DNA of 62,135 nucleotides from Pelargonium nanum (Eukaryota > Streptophyta > Magnoliopsida > Geraniales > Geraniaceae): positions 1-62,135 of the forward strand of contig JAYMTF010000056.1 in the NCBI GenBank assembly GCA_036897485.1, written 5' to 3'. A model generated the notes under the pieces. That model saw nothing but the letters and a program-made list of their open reading frames with translations, made no database searches and was not told the DNA's origin. This document shows positions 25,703 to 38,708 of this stretch, piece after piece. The translations under genes and the position numbers were made by a program. Within the stretch, counting starts at the first letter, position 1. The number at the start of each line of letters is the position of its first letter.

Positions 25703-28700
25703 CGGGATTCCTGGTGTTTATCTTTTAGAAGGACTTCAAAATAATAAGGATTCTTTGTTAAAGGTAATAGAATAAAATCTAAGAACTTTGTAGAGACAAA
25801 TAAAGCTTCCCGTTAAAGAGCTGCGGATCTCATTTGCTAGTCGTAACCTCTCGGGCTTGCGAGAATACTAGAAAACACTAGGGGTATACCCCTTTCTTTA
25901 AAATGCCATTTTTTTTTTCTTGAGAAACTTAGGTAGTTAGCATTAAAAATTCCTTATTAGAAAAGCCTTTAATTATAAAAGCAACAAGCGGGCCTAAACT
26001 TACACATTAATGGTAATAAGTCCTTTAGTCAACAAGATTTTTCTTAATTTCATTTTTGCAAAGAGAGGTTCTGTCAATATAAAACAATATAAAAGGGGCA
26101 TCATATATTTAAGAAAACAATTCCTAGAATGGGTTACAAAAAACTTTCAAATAGCATAAACTAAACAAAGGATTTCTCTAGCTCCGTAAGGAACTCCTTT
26201 TGTCTATACGGATTTTCCTCTTTGTACTTTACTTTATTAGTAGTAAAATCGCGGCTACTCCCTATTAAGTTAACTTTCCATCCCTAAGATTGTCGAGGTA
26301 TTTGGGAATTGCCCTCGCTTTTGTAGTACATTTTGATTTATGTAGAAACCCATAAAAGTAGATTCAAAAAGCTTTTTTCCTCTATGTTTTCCACTAACAA
26401 AAAAGTATACTCTAGATCCCCCTAAAGAAGTTTTTTAGGTATTAAGCACTTTATAAACATTTTGAAAAGATCAGCTATAATTTAAGAGTTCTTAAGGGGT
26501 TACTTTTTTAGTGGGGATACTTTAAATCCTGTATTTCGCATATTTCTACTACAGACAAACCCTTGGAAATTAGATGTATCTAAATATTCCTATATCTTGA
26601 AAATGTTACCAACGCTTCGGCTATTTTATTTTAAATGAGGAAGCCCAACTGCGGGGATCCCTACAAAGGACTCATCTGGTCTCTCTATCAGGTTTGGCAA
26701 AATATCCCTTACTTAACTATACCAATACTGTATTTGTTCCCAAGCTAGTGCTTCTTAGTTTCCTACAGTACAGAGGATATCCTATGTTACTATTATTATT
26801 TGGTTCAAATTACTACAGCAGGGTCATATATTACACACCTCTATATAGAGAAGCTAGCTTTTTCAACTAGTGTTGAACGAAAGAGCGGTTACCCATAAAA
26901 TGTAACCTTAACTTTTTAATGTTTATATTATCCCTATATTCATGTTTTACTATGTTTGTATCTATAATTTAGTATAAGTAGTCAAATACTTAGTGTTGCG
27001 CCGCTTCCTTGTATAGAATCCTGATAGAGCGGCGCGTTCCAACAGGGTGGGAATGAAGTGAGTAGAACATGGACTAATTTCTATGAAAGAATTTAATGAG
27101 TCCATGTCCGATATAAATTGCAAGAAAGCGCTCTTTTACACGTTCAGTTTTCCTTTATTTTTATTTGCCGAGTAAAATATGTGTAGGTGCAGGTAGGTTT
27201 TTGGGGTGAAAGTATGAAATGGTCCGGAAAAATAGTAAAAAGCTCAAAATAAACTAAAAAACCTATCTTTAATGAATTTAGTATTTAGTATCAGATAAAG
27301 AAAAAACCTAGTCAATTGAGGAATAATCCTAAATATTATACAACACAATTTTTAGATAGGGCATACAAGCATCCGCGAGCGAGAAAAGCTATGCTCAGAT
27401 AAGCCCTCATTTATAAGTGGTTACAAACTTAAAATTTTAGCAAATGGAATTTAGGATTAAAAAAAGAGTCAGTTATGAGTCAATTGTATTTATAACGAAT
27501 ACCGAAGGTTCAAATCGAGCCTAAATGCTTAGGAACACTGAATATAAAGTTTTGCTCTTTAAGTAAGAGCCCCTTAGGTTTTATGGTAGCGGCACAAATG
27601 ATATATTCTAAAAGATACTAAACGTATAAATAAAGTTTATTGTTTACACGAATTCTTTCTTTATCTTAATAAAGATTTCTCATTAGTATCCCCGCACAGA
27701 ACACAATTGTAGCTTGTTTTGATTGATCTTCTTGTTTTTTTACTACTAGGTTTTCTGTGCTATGGAAATTGCTTAGAAAAAACTTTATTTATAGTAAATA
27801 CTTATTAAATAAAAATTTCTTATCCTTTTACTTTTTTACTTATAGAATTGTAATTTTTAGTCTTGTTCTTCAAATTCTGAGTAGATGTCACTACTCCTCT
27901 GGATTATGCAAAATAAATGAACCATCACTCTAAAGTCGTAAGCTTTTTATTGATATAAGAAGGGGGCGCAGTTCCTATTTAGCAAGAATGACTATCCATA
28001 AAAAACTAGTTTTGCTTATTTAAAAGTATTTGCTACATTATAGGGGTAACTCTTTTAAATAAATTAACAGTATACCAACACTAGAAAACAGCTCAGAAGG
28101 CCAAAGCCCCAGATTTAAAGAGCATGTATATTATAACTACAAAAGAAAGTAATACCGAGATTGACCGGTTTAAAGTAAATTTAGTAGAAAGGTCTGCTTG
28201 TCGTAAATGCGTCTGGATCTATTCTAATTATAGAAAGTAGAATAAAAAAAAGATTTACATTTTTACAAGAATCTAGTAACTCAAAAGTCCCCTAAATAAA
28301 TCCCAGTTATCACAGGAGGTTCCAGTAGCATTTTTATTTAAACAAGTATTTAAGTACTTAGACTGCATATCTATAGGGTTTAAATGGATAGAGGTTTTTA
28401 CTTACTGGATCCTGGCGTAGGTGCCGTCATCTGCTGCTTGGTAAAGTGGGGCTTTTTAGGAATCAGGTACGTAAATTAAGGAATATCCTCTAGTTTTTCT
28501 ATAGATTCTTTAAATAATTAGAATGGTTTAGGTACCCCTTTCTTTAATTTGCTTCCAATGGTTCCCCCTTTTATGAATGTACTTTAATAAGATGTTTATT
28601 AATTCTTCAAAGATTGCCATATCCCGGAAGATTTATAATAAATACAATAAGAGTTTTTCTTTCAGTCTCATTTTTAACCCTTAAATTGTCATTGTGAAGG

Positions 28701-29034
28701 CCACGATAGCTTTGGTTTTCTTACCCAGGGTAGAACAAGATACAAGTTCCTGTTGTAAAAGGGGTTAAAAAAGTATACAAGATAGACTTATATTAGTATT
28801 CCCAGTAAAAGCTCTTTATTAATTCCTTGTAAGTTCCGATAAAAATCCTTAACTTTGTGTCAAACAGGGGGTTTCCTAGTATACATTGTGTTTAGTATTA
28901 TATAGGATTTTTCTTCAGTCCTTTTTCTGGATTGGGTTCTTTGAATTCAAGGTTTTTAGATAGTCTTTCAATTATGAATTTTATATACAATTATTTGAGT
29001 TAAGAATAAAACTACTGTAATTTTAAAGTGGATT
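25703..29034. other. AT-rich gene desert
   Basis: No gene found. The one feature that stands out is the GC-rich hairpin at 26998-27035, listed separately. A T-loop like word (gaaggttcaaatc, about 27507) has no partner arms. Confidence 0.55.
26998..27035 (+). other. GC-rich stem-loop
   Basis: gcgccgct (26998-27005) and agcggcgc (27028-27035) are perfect reverse complements, with a 22-nt loop. Seven of eight pairs are G-C in a region of about one-third G+C, so chance is unlikely. The flank gttccaacagggtggg is also GC-rich. It could be a transcript-end hairpin, a recombination relic, or part of a lost structured RNA. I cannot tell which. Confidence 0.4.
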
Positions 29035-30400
29035 CCCCCTTCCTTTAGTCAGGAGTTGGTAAAAGACAGAAAGAACGAAGCAACTACGGAAGAACTACCT
29101 TCGGTAATCCAGCATTTACCCTTTCAATTTTATACTAAAAGTTGCAGCCTTACTAACCTAGGGAAGATGGCTAATCTGTTAATCAGGAGGTATTACTCAG
29201 TTTCCTTAGGCTTTCTTAGTCTTTATTCCTAAGCGCTAAACGGGGTAGCGGATTCCTTAGAGCAAAAACGTTGTTACTTTCTAGAGTGCCTTTTATCGAG
29301 AGTTTGGCTACCTCTTAAAGTGTTTCATCTGACTTGTTTTTATGTTCGATTTCCTATAAAGTATAGGATAAAACAAATTGACAAAGGAAAGCATCAACTA
29401 CCGGATAAGTAAGGGTATTCCCAAGCTACAGGAACAGGGTATTATAGCTCCTAAGAAACAAGGTGTGTATAAGAGAGGTGTAGCTGTTAAGAAGATAGTG
29501 GTACAGAGTCTATTTAAAAGGGAAGGTCTGGCTCATAAGAAGATGGGCATGCATAAGAAAACCAAAGCTAAAGTTAGAGAGCAAGAGTATTATAGAGAAT
29601 TCCATAGTTTTTTTTTAACAAGATAAAAGGATTAAGGTTCGTTTTCAAGCAAGAGAGGGGAGTCCGAGTTATATAAAGAGTTCCTTTGTTTAAGGATTTA
29701 GAGTACTATATCTATAAGTAGCAAGGTAGAGATACCACTACCGCAGTGGGTATATTTCTTGACCGATAATAGTTATTAGTTTTAGCTATAGAATTGAGAT
29801 TTCTTAGTTTGGTTTATCTTACTTAAGTGTAGTATGCGACGGGAACTTTATTGTAGCTCTGTTAAGGCTGGCTTTTTCATGTAGAATGGAAACGCCGTTA
29901 AATAGTAACTAAAATCTTGAGAATAAAGTAAATGCTATAGTAAATCAGGTCTTTATGATTATGCCAGGGGAGTTCCTTTATAAGATAAGCTAGGAATTAT
30001 CCTCTTTTCTTGAGTTAAGAGGCTAGTTTCTCTAGACAGGATTTTTCTAAGTAAGTCTACTAAATAACTAAATATAGGAAATGGAAATCAATATAGCTAC
30101 TTTAGAGGCTCTAATAATAAAAGTTTCAACTAAAGGTTTAGGTTTTACAAGTTAACATCAAGAGTAGTAGGATACAGATAGAGAATATATAAAAGCTCTG
30201 AATCTGAATAAGATTGCTATGATGAATGATATAGGTATGATACAGAATAAGAAATAAGGTATGCAGAAGAGTATAAAAGGAAGTCCGGAGTTTAGTAATA
30301 GTCACATTAAAAAATAACTGGACTAGAACAAACCTGCGTGGCATTGGAAAGCTCATAGGATAAGTATTCTATCTGATAAATTAGTTAATTTACAGAGATA
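29035..30400 (+). repeat. F3 purine-rich repeat island, copies C and D
   Basis: G+C rises at 29035. Two purine-rich tracts follow: about 29378-29640, with one frame open from 29378 (TTG start) and rich in lysine (repeated aagaag and ggtgta units, cagagtc at 29504), and about 30110-30380 (ggtatgatacagaataagaa, gcagaagagtataaaagg). The second tract does not keep an open frame on the purine strand. The same words occur on the minus strand of 35690-36500. I read both as relics of one repeat family. The 72-codon minus-strand frame at 30138-30356 is a shadow of the tract. Confidence 0.45.
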
Positions 30401-31498
30401 CCTACGAAGAATTAAAATGTAACAACTACACGGAATACTCAGTAAAGGGATTGGGTCTCAGATATACTAACAAATACCTTTATAATAGTAGGCATGCGCA
30501 GAGTTATGATACTTCTTCAACAATTACTTAACTTAAGAAATATTAAATAACATATATTAGGCGTGTTCCCTATTTTAGGGGTTATTTATATCTAGAGCTA
30601 TCAAATTGTCTATTCTTGCTTATAGTAATTAAGAGAGATATTACAAGCTTGTCAACTCACGACTTTAAGGATCAGTACAAGATAGTTTTTGGATTCCTCG
30701 TAGGTAAAGGGGATATTATCCGAGTCGAAAACTCTTATGTTATGCCTTATTACATCCTCGGGTTAGCTTATTTCAAAAGAATGTGATTTATTTCGTACAG
30801 GTTCTCTATAATGATATATTAATTAGCTTTATATATTATAGGGCTCTACTTTAGAAGGAGATACTCAGTCATGTCATATAAGCAACATAACCTAAGATTA
30901 TAGTTTACGAGTAAGCTTAAGTAATTCTCCCAACTAGCAGCAGTTAATAAACAAGAAAAGAATAGCCTCATAATTTTCGATACTAGATTTCCGTGTTCTC
31001 AAAAGGATTCCTTGAGTGGATTTACTAAGGACGGGTTTCAAGCAAGGAAATCTCTATAATCAGGATACTCGAAAATCTGAGATATAAGCGGAAATTTATG
31101 TCATAAACCAAGGCATACTACACTATTATATTTAAAAAATTTAAAATTAATAATTAAGGATCCCTTTTTAGTCGAAAGATACAGATGGATTTCTTATATT
31201 AAGTAAAGCCCTCATGAGTTATCGTATAAAGACTAAAGATTTACAATGAATCCAGTTTATAATTAAAACCTATACCCTTGGATAGCTTTTAGGTAAACGA
31301 GTAGATAAAGTTCTTTATTAGACTCTAATTTTATAGCCTTTGGTTACTTCAAAAAATTCTTATCATAACATAATTAGTGAATGAGGAAAATAAAGTAGAG
31401 TATGGCTAGAATTCTTACCACGAGCCGTTGTCGTACAACGTTATATGTGTATATGCCTCTCAATCGGGTTTTCTCTTTGCAGAGATAACTGATCTTTA
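30401..31498. other. AT-rich gene desert
   Basis: Nothing recognisable. A small perfect hairpin (cgttgt-cgt-acaacg) near 31426-31440 follows gagccg. I checked it against group II intron domain V and it does not fit. Confidence 0.5.
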
Positions 31499-31556
31499 AA
31501 TTTCGAACCTACGACTTAAGCTTTTAAAGCTTTTTGTTATAACCAAGCTGACCCGA
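31499..31556 (-). pseudogene. tRNA-like relic, possible UAA anticodon
   Basis: On the minus strand a D-arm like cagcttggttataac is followed by aagc-tttaaaa-gctt, a 4-bp stem around a 7-nt loop reading UAA, then gtcgtaggttcgaa, a typical T-arm 5' half. The T-stem 3' side and the acceptor do not pair. A Leu(UAA) identity would need a long variable arm, which is absent, so the apparent anticodon is not trustworthy. Confidence 0.4.
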
Positions 31557-34120
31557 TGAACTATCCTCAAGCTAATCTGCCTATCAACTTAATTAATTAG
31601 CTTTAATGGTAATACTACAGCAAAAATAAAAAAGGGGGGTCCGCTACTTGGTTACTTTATAATTATCTCGGGATTTTGCCAACATATGACTCGCTAAAAA
31701 AGAAGGATATTATCCTATTAACGAACTAGCAATAAATATTTCGCAAATGTCCGTAGAGTCCTTTTTTCTTGAAGCGGAGAATCTCCTAGTAATTTACCTC
31801 GCTATAACTACAAGTCGGTTCCATAGGATATTCTTAATTGAGCTATTATATTCTATGATATTTGAAATCGAGTCGAGGTCTTTATTTGGAAGTATTAAAA
31901 GCGCACGGTTACTTACAAATGAGTCAGGTTTTTTGGTTTATAACATGAATAGGATACAAATGAAACATATAGCACTAAGTACTTGATCAAGCTCTTTTTT
32001 TACTTTTAAACAAGATTGTAAGTCGAGGATTCTTGTAGCATCTTCATTTATAGAATAATATCTCTTTAACATATATAAATATATGGTGATGCTCTAGCCT
32101 ATATTGTACTTTAGAACATGATATCTCAACAAAATATATTTAAAATCCACTGTATAACTATGCAGTACTCAGTATACTACTTAAGATATTTCATAAAAAC
32201 CCATTTTTAACTTGTAAGAAGAACTCCCTGGGATTTTATAGGGGCCATAAAGACCCTAAAGTAAAGAGTAAGCTTAGTATAACACGGAGTAACCCCAGCT
32301 AAGCTATTTTACTTACTAAAGGATAGGTTCTTATGTTTCAAACAGTGAGTAAAATACTTTTGTATAATTTTACGACTAGCTTTTATAGAGCAAAACTTCG
32401 GCACAGCAGTATTAGATTTTGACTAAAGGATATCCTTGCTTCAAGGGAAGAGAGAAACTTAGATGCCTCCAGTCCAGCAACCGTGTAGTACTATTTCATA
32501 GTGCAGCCCCTACCCCAGCCTAGTATTTTATTTGCTGCGATATCCTTGTATTACCGAAATTAAAAAGAGGGAGCTTCAGAGTTCTATGCTTTTTCTAACT
32601 TAATAGATTTTATTCTAAAGGAACCTAAAATAGTGAGTCTCCAGACAGTAAACTTATGCATTTAGGGTCCACTGTCAAAAGAATTCTATTAAAAACAACG
32701 GTATATTAGCTAGCGGTTTCAAACTCAATATTGAGAAGTAGTTTTACTAACATTCTATAAACTTAGGGTTTTCTACGGTACTATTATTAAACGAATACAA
32801 TTCAAACAAATATAGAGTAAAATCTTTTAATAGAGCATATACTATATGATTGAATTCCTTTAGTATAAGGAAAATAGCTACACTTCAAAATAAAAGATGT
32901 TACACTTAACTCCTTATTTAATTTAGACTTTGACATTTATATGAGTCTCTTGATTAAGGTAAGTATTATAAATGCAAAGCTTCTAATTTGTGTTCTTAGC
33001 ATAAGATTGCGAAAACTTCTCCATATAACGAAGGGTTCGTAGAGTTCCTAATAATATGAGAGGAATCCCCTTTAGACCTTGGTTTGTACTTTACTTTAGC
33101 TCTCTTAAGTGCCTTCTTGTATTTAATTATTCTACTTGTCTGTGTGGGTCTAGTAAAGGGGAATGGAGTGCCCTGTTACCCTTGTATATACGAGCTTTAA
33201 TTGCAATTATTTTTAAGAAAAATCTTCTGTAATACAAGAAACTTCTTACCAAAAAGGGATACTCTACTCCTTAACTTTGGATACACCTTTTATCATAGAG
33301 AAACAGGTCTGTTAATAAGTATTAAATTTTTGTATTTATATCTGAACAAATCTTTTAAAACATATTCTATTTTTTTGTCTTCCAGTAATTAACATTAGGA
33401 CTATAGACTTCCCTAAACCTAGATAAGCTTCGGTAACCTTAGTAAAGCGGGTCAGATTTGTATTCATTTTTCTTAATTCCTTGGGACCCTACGCTATAGG
33501 TAGTTACTGAGGAGTAATGCCTCACTTTTTTTGCGAAACTCTGATAATTTGGGATCTTCTTTTCTTTTTCTGAAAATTCTTTCTCTAATTAAAAGGCTTT
33601 CATTACTATATTCTTAAAACCCAATGTTATATCCGCTAGCTTGTCGAGTACTAGTAAAATAGAAGACTCATTATCTTATATAAAAAAAGTCTTAGAAGTT
33701 AGCTTTATTCCTGCGGGCTGTAATCCTTACAAAAAGATTTTTGAGGTGAGATACGAGTTTAACAGTAACGGGTGGGCTTAGTGGTAGTGAGAACCCTTCA
33801 GTGAGGTTTTTAATAGTTTTACTTAGTTACAGAATATTTACTAATATATATATATATATATTTTTTGGAGAATTCAAATTTATATAGTCCAGTAGTAAGG
33901 TTATTCAAAAGATCTCTGTAACTTAATGTTAATTTTGTTACTGAGGAAATAGGCGTTACGAGACCCCGGTTTATACGCTAAAATGGGATACAGAGCTTGT
34001 TTATAAACTGAAAGCAACAAGTATTCACTTATAATAATCAAGAAACGAGTCTTAGATCAAATTGGATGCATGCTAGACAAGAGGGAGACTGCCAGTTGAG
34101 GAGTGGTTTAGTAAAGGAGC
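31557..34120. other. AT-rich gene desert with an AT microsatellite
   Basis: No gene found. A 79-codon frame at 31747-31986 and a 63-codon frame at 33201-33392 are motif-free. A pure AT dinucleotide run of about 17 bases lies at 33844-33860. Confidence 0.55.
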
Positions 34121-34172
34121 TTTTTTGGTAGAGCAAGAGACCAACCTCGGGTCATCGGTTCAAAATCAATTG
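34121..34172 (+). pseudogene. tRNA-like relic
   Basis: ggtagagca (34127-34135) and gtcatcggttcaaa (34151-34164) resemble the D- and T-arms of plant organelle trnT or related tRNAs. The spacing between them is four bases short of normal, a gacc/ggtc stem is possible between, and the T-stem is broken on its 3' side. It is a relic only; identity uncertain. Confidence 0.35.
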
Positions 34173-35139
34173 ACTATAAAAGTTTAATTATAAAGTCTAA
34201 TGAAATATAACAAATTTAGTTAACAAATCCGGATTACCTAAATAAGCTAGTTTTACAGCTCGCCAAAGAAAGTAGTATGACCCCTATACAGCAAGGACTC
34301 GATAGGCTCTAAGATATGTGGCTAATTTCGGATATCGTATGCTTTCTAACTTAGTGATGACTACAGGAACTCAGAGAAATTATCTCCAAAAGTCGGGAAA
34401 CTCCCCCTTATAACCCAAAAACCCCAAGGTCTCGCTGTGTTATTATCTTAGTATAAATTTTCAAAGATAAAAAGATAGACAGGTTCGTCAACAAGTAGAG
34501 TTCCGCTAAACTTCTATCTAAACACTTAGCTTATTTCCCCTCTCCCTATATTCAACTATTAGTTTTCCTATTTTGATTGCAAAGAAAGTTACTAGGTGAT
34601 TCTCCATTTATGTGTTTCATAAGTTTCGGTTAACCCCACAGTGAATACAGGATAGAGGGATCTCTAAAGAGTATATAAAGATATATTTACCTCTATAAGC
34701 GGCTAGTAAGGGGGTTCCCTAAAAGTTGTGGAGTTGCGAAAGGTTTTTATATTAAGATAAATCGTGTTCTATCTATACGATTCACTGCATACCCTATAAG
34801 TCGAGATTTTAAAAATGCGGGATTCCTGATAGAGTTTATTTTAGGAATAGCTAAAGTTTTTTTACAACTTAACAAAGCAGGGGCTCTTGGATAAGCCAGA
34901 GATATGTGGCACCACTTTTAAAGGTTTAGTCTTATTTTATGCCTATTATTTTGCACTGCTCTATTTATAAAGTAGTTAAAAGGAAATAGCATCTATAAGA
35001 TTAATAGAAACATAGCCCGTTAACCGGGGTTCGATTAAGGAAAGAAGTTCCTACTCTTCTTCGGTTATACTCTTACTCGTTTGTGGACCCTTGAACAGCA
35101 TAATAGAAAATTCAAGAGAACAGCTCTAAGGAAACCCTA
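34173..35139. other. AT-rich gene desert
   Basis: I see nothing supportable in this stretch. Confidence 0.5.
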
Positions 35140-36560
35140 TGAGTAAGAGAGTGCGAGCTCCCTCTTTTCAGTATTTACTACGAACAATCTCTTTGCTTTG
35201 AATGAGAGCAGCTTTCTTAACCTTATCAAACTGCGCCCTCCTCTTACGAACCTTCAGAGCTATAACTAACCAAGGTCACTTACGAAAGACAATTCCTAAA
35301 CTTGTAAGTCAATTAGGATGAGAGTTGTGAAGATAGTTTAGAATTGCAAGTAACGAGAATTAAGATAAGTGCTAAATGAAATGGAAGGGGCTTGCTGTAC
35401 TTAGAATGGGAAACAAGGAGAAAGAAAAACACTGGCTAAGACATTGAATTAGAACAGATTGCCAGCAATGACTCGACTTGAACCTTTGCACGCGGATTCC
35501 ACTCACCAGTGCTTTACCACTTCAAAAGACTCCATAAAACATAACTACTCGCTTTCTACTTTCTAGGTTGGAAAGCATACAAGACGCCCTAAATACTACT
35601 TATTCTATATACGTAATTTGGGCATTAATAAGCGATCCTTTGAACTAGCTATCCCTAACTAAAACCTGTTGACTTGCTCCTACCCTTACTCATACTTGTT
35701 TCTTCTTCATCATAACTTTCTTAAAAATCCCTAGACCTTGTTTTAGAGCGATACCTCTTGCACCTTATTTGTGTAGCTAAACCCTTAACTATAACAACTG
35801 GAATCTCTATCTTCTGCAACTGAATCCCCTTTTAAATAATTTACTTGTTACTTTATCCCTAGAGCTCTCTACTGGCTTTACTTTAATATACACAAATAAA
35901 TCCCTTTGGCTTCACTTTCCTGTGACTGACTTACTCTAAAGCTAGATCATCTGGAACTGAAGAAAACTACCCAAACCTCTCTTATTAACCCGCGTACCTT
36001 TCTAAATAGCTATACCTGCATTCCTCTTAAGCTATCATACCCACCAACTCCTTATTCTTCATCATATTCCCAACCTTCTTTACAGCTGTACTTAATCTTA
36101 GCTATACCCGCTTTATTAGCTAGACCTTTCTTAGTCTTCTGGCAGCTGAATCCCTTCTAAGCTAAAGCCTTCCTCTTCAGTGTCCTCCTAAAGAGCTCTT
36201 AATAACTAGACTCTCTACTTAACTTATAGCACACACCAGCTGCTTACTCATACCTGTTTTCTTATCCTGTATCATACCTTGTCTCTTACTCTTAACCTTC
36301 ATACCTTTCATACCCATCTGAATCTTGTTTATTCTTCTTAATTCCTAGAGGCAAATAACTTAGACCTTTTGTAAATTCTATACTCTCAGGCTTGCCTTTA
36401 GCAGTACTCTTTATTAAGACTCCCTGCCTATTCTTAGAGGACTTAGCCCGGCTTTCTTCTTAGCTCGTCTTATACTTTAACTACCCCGGAATTGGAAACT
36501 CTGTACTCAAATCTAGGATAACCTCCAAATAAACGCCTTATCAGGACCCCCTTTGTCTTA
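35140..36560 (-). repeat. F3 repeat island, long minus-strand copy E
   Basis: The longest F3 tract. The plus strand is pyrimidine-rich; read on the minus strand it repeats units such as gggtatgaaaggtatgaag, aagagtaagagac, ggtatagctaagatt and aagaaaggtctagct. The pattern would code for Gly-Met-Lys and Ala-Lys rich peptide, but no frame stays open. An F1 module stands just upstream in the same orientation (36665-36772), as in the 18.5 kb island, so the F1-F3 order is kept although the block is inverted. Confidence 0.55.
35463..35534 (-). pseudogene. trnQ-like body with altered arms
   Basis: The 72-nt length, 5' TGGAGT and D-arm aagtggtaaagca are as in trnQ. The T-stem 5' side aaagg and loop ttcaagt are kept. 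The 3' end (cgagtcattgct) no longer pairs with the 5' acceptor or the T-stem. The loop at the anticodon position reads gagtgga and lacks U33. The last 21 nt (35464-35484) are identical to 54672-54692, so this foreign 3' end travels as a module. Confidence 0.5.
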
Positions 36561-36664
36561 CTAATTAAAAAGAGTTCAGAACCCTTGACTTTTCCCAACT
36601 CTTCCTTATAGCTACTTTAACACTTCAAATTCTGTAATAAACTAAACTATAAAGGCAATTTATA

Positions 36665-36772
36665 CAACTAGCCCAAGCACCAAGAAAAGGAACAACATGG
36701 ACAGGGTTCAAGACCGGTTGATAGAAAAGAGGAGTACTTGACTTAAGAATGAATGACTTACAAGATAAATCT
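36665..36772 (-). repeat. F1 repeat, copy B (inverted)
   Basis: Inverted relative to copy A. 36665-36699 equals 18599-18633 reverse-complemented over 35 bases. Its leader carries a 24-nt stretch (36736-36759) identical, inverted, to 52362-52385 in copy C. On the minus strand it leads into the long F3 tract. With copy A it forms an inverted repeat 18 kb apart, long enough for occasional plant-mitochondrial recombination. Confidence 0.7.
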
Positions 36773-37560
36773 ATTCCTAATCCTGTCTCTTTTCGTATTG
36801 TCTTTTCCTAATCGTTTTCCTTTAACTGATTCTTTTCCTTGACTCTTGGTGTTGGGTGTTAGATCTTTCTGTTTAGGAGTGAGTTCCTTTAATCCCCCAA
36901 GTGAGTGTCCTACTACTTTTTGTTTGAAAATCTTTTACTATTTACTAATTGTTAGAGTTTACTATACTTTCCCCTGCTGTATTACCCACATTACTAACTT
37001 CAGGAATAAAGAATTAACGCTTTGTAAAGTACCTTGCGATTGTCTTACTTAATAGAGGATAATACCTCTTGTACTCTTTACTGACATTAGAGGGTACTTA
37101 ATTGTATAGGAGATGCTTACTCTTACCGACCGGAACGTAGAGAAGGAGGTTATTGTATTAGTCTTCTTTCTACTCTTTGTATTCCCGTCCCTGTCCTTAC
37201 CGCAGCTAATCTAGTTATCCTCTAATTGTTCTTGTAAGCTAAGGGAGCTAAGGAAATAAAGTATACGTATTAGATAGTTATTCAGTTACTTATGTATGTA
37301 GATTCTTAATAAATAGTAATAGAGAATAGTTCTAATTGGAATATATAGTATAGGAGGAGTGAAACCTAGTAAGTCATTTATACTTTATTCCTCCTGACTG
37401 CAGCATAGCGGAGGAAAGGTAATGGAAGTGTCTTCTAGATAGTACATACATACCTATAGACACGCAATATCTATTGACTTCTTGACTTAATGCCTTAACC
37501 AGTTTGTTACTCTGTTTTACACTAAGGATAAAAGCACTAGAAAAGACTAACCAACAGGCT
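36773..37560. other. island margin with a stem-loop
   Basis: Composition is intermediate and no frame codes convincingly. At 37352-37395 aggaggagtgaa pairs with tttattcctcct over 12 positions (two G-T pairs) around a 20-nt loop. It could act as a transcript-end hairpin, but a few stems this long are expected by chance in 62 kb. Confidence 0.35.
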
Positions 37561-38708
37561 ATAGGCTATAAAAAAGCACTGAAATTAGATTGACGCGGAA
37601 TTCTAATAAAAGGTTAGAAAAATGGGTAGCGTCTAGAAAACAATTAATTGTTACACGAAGAATTGATAGCTCATTATTCAAATTCTGGGTAATTGGTCAT
37701 TTTGGATAAGGGTTTTTATAACAAGGAGTAAACGCCGGAATAGGATACTCAGTGAGTACGTTATCAATTCCAGTTTATTTTATCCCCGAACCCAGGGCTT
37801 ACAAACGAGTAAACTCTTAAAATAATTCATTATTAAAAGGAGCCTCAAAATTACTTATATATTCTGCGAAAATCCGTGTCTTCCCCCTAATTACAAATTA
37901 TGTAATTTATTCTCCATACATTGCAGTTCTCAGCCAAGGTCTAGATAATTTCAAACTCCTGGTATTAAAGAATCACAAAAAGGAACCCTTATTAATTAAC
38001 CTTCAGCAGCTAGCTCCAAGTAGGTTTGATGTATTATTGGATCCTTTTGCGAACCCATTAGCGGTACGGGTACCCCTGTCTATATATTTTTTGATTTACA
38101 TCCAAGTGAGTAGTATATAATAAAGTACTTCACAGTCATATGTGGAAAATATCTAAACTTAACTTACGAGTATAGCCAGCATAGAATACCTGTATCCCCC
38201 ATTTCAGCTTTTTAAAGTTTCCTTACACTCAAACTACGATTTCGGGGTCAAGATGCATATATTTTTCTACCACATCCCAGAATTCATAACTATTTATGAA
38301 TTAATTAAGGAAAGGTTAAAAACGTGTAGGTACTAAAAAGAGCCCCTCTAGAGAGCCCTATAACAGCAGTTTTAAATTTTCAAATAAATTCTATATATAG
38401 AGCTTATTATCAAAGGGTTTCCTTTTACATTCCCGGGCCCCCAGAGTCTTTGTTTGCTTCGCTATAGCTGTGGATTAGGGTCTTTTTATTTTTCAGCTGT
38501 ATTTTGAAAAATCAAGTTAATTATCTGCTCTATTATCCCCCAACTAGTAATTAAGAGAAGGGCGGTTGTCGCACGAACAGTAAACATAAAAAAATAGAAA
38601 AGAACCGCAAAGTAAAGCTGTAATGCATGCTGTCTCTGAAAAGCTAATGGGACAGTCTTAAAAAAGCATAAACTTAGAGGCCATAACAGGACATATCATA
38701 GATTACTA
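37561..38708. other. AT-rich gene desert
   Basis: No gene found. Short GC clusters such as gcggtacgggtacccc (about 38062) and cattcccgggccccc (about 38430) are typical of the clusters dotted through all deserts. Confidence 0.5.

Noticed and set aside
31419-31445. gagccg followed by a perfect small hairpin, checked as group II intron domain V.
   Set aside because: The domain V pattern needs a longer stem with a GAAA-type loop and a closing acggttc; these are missing.
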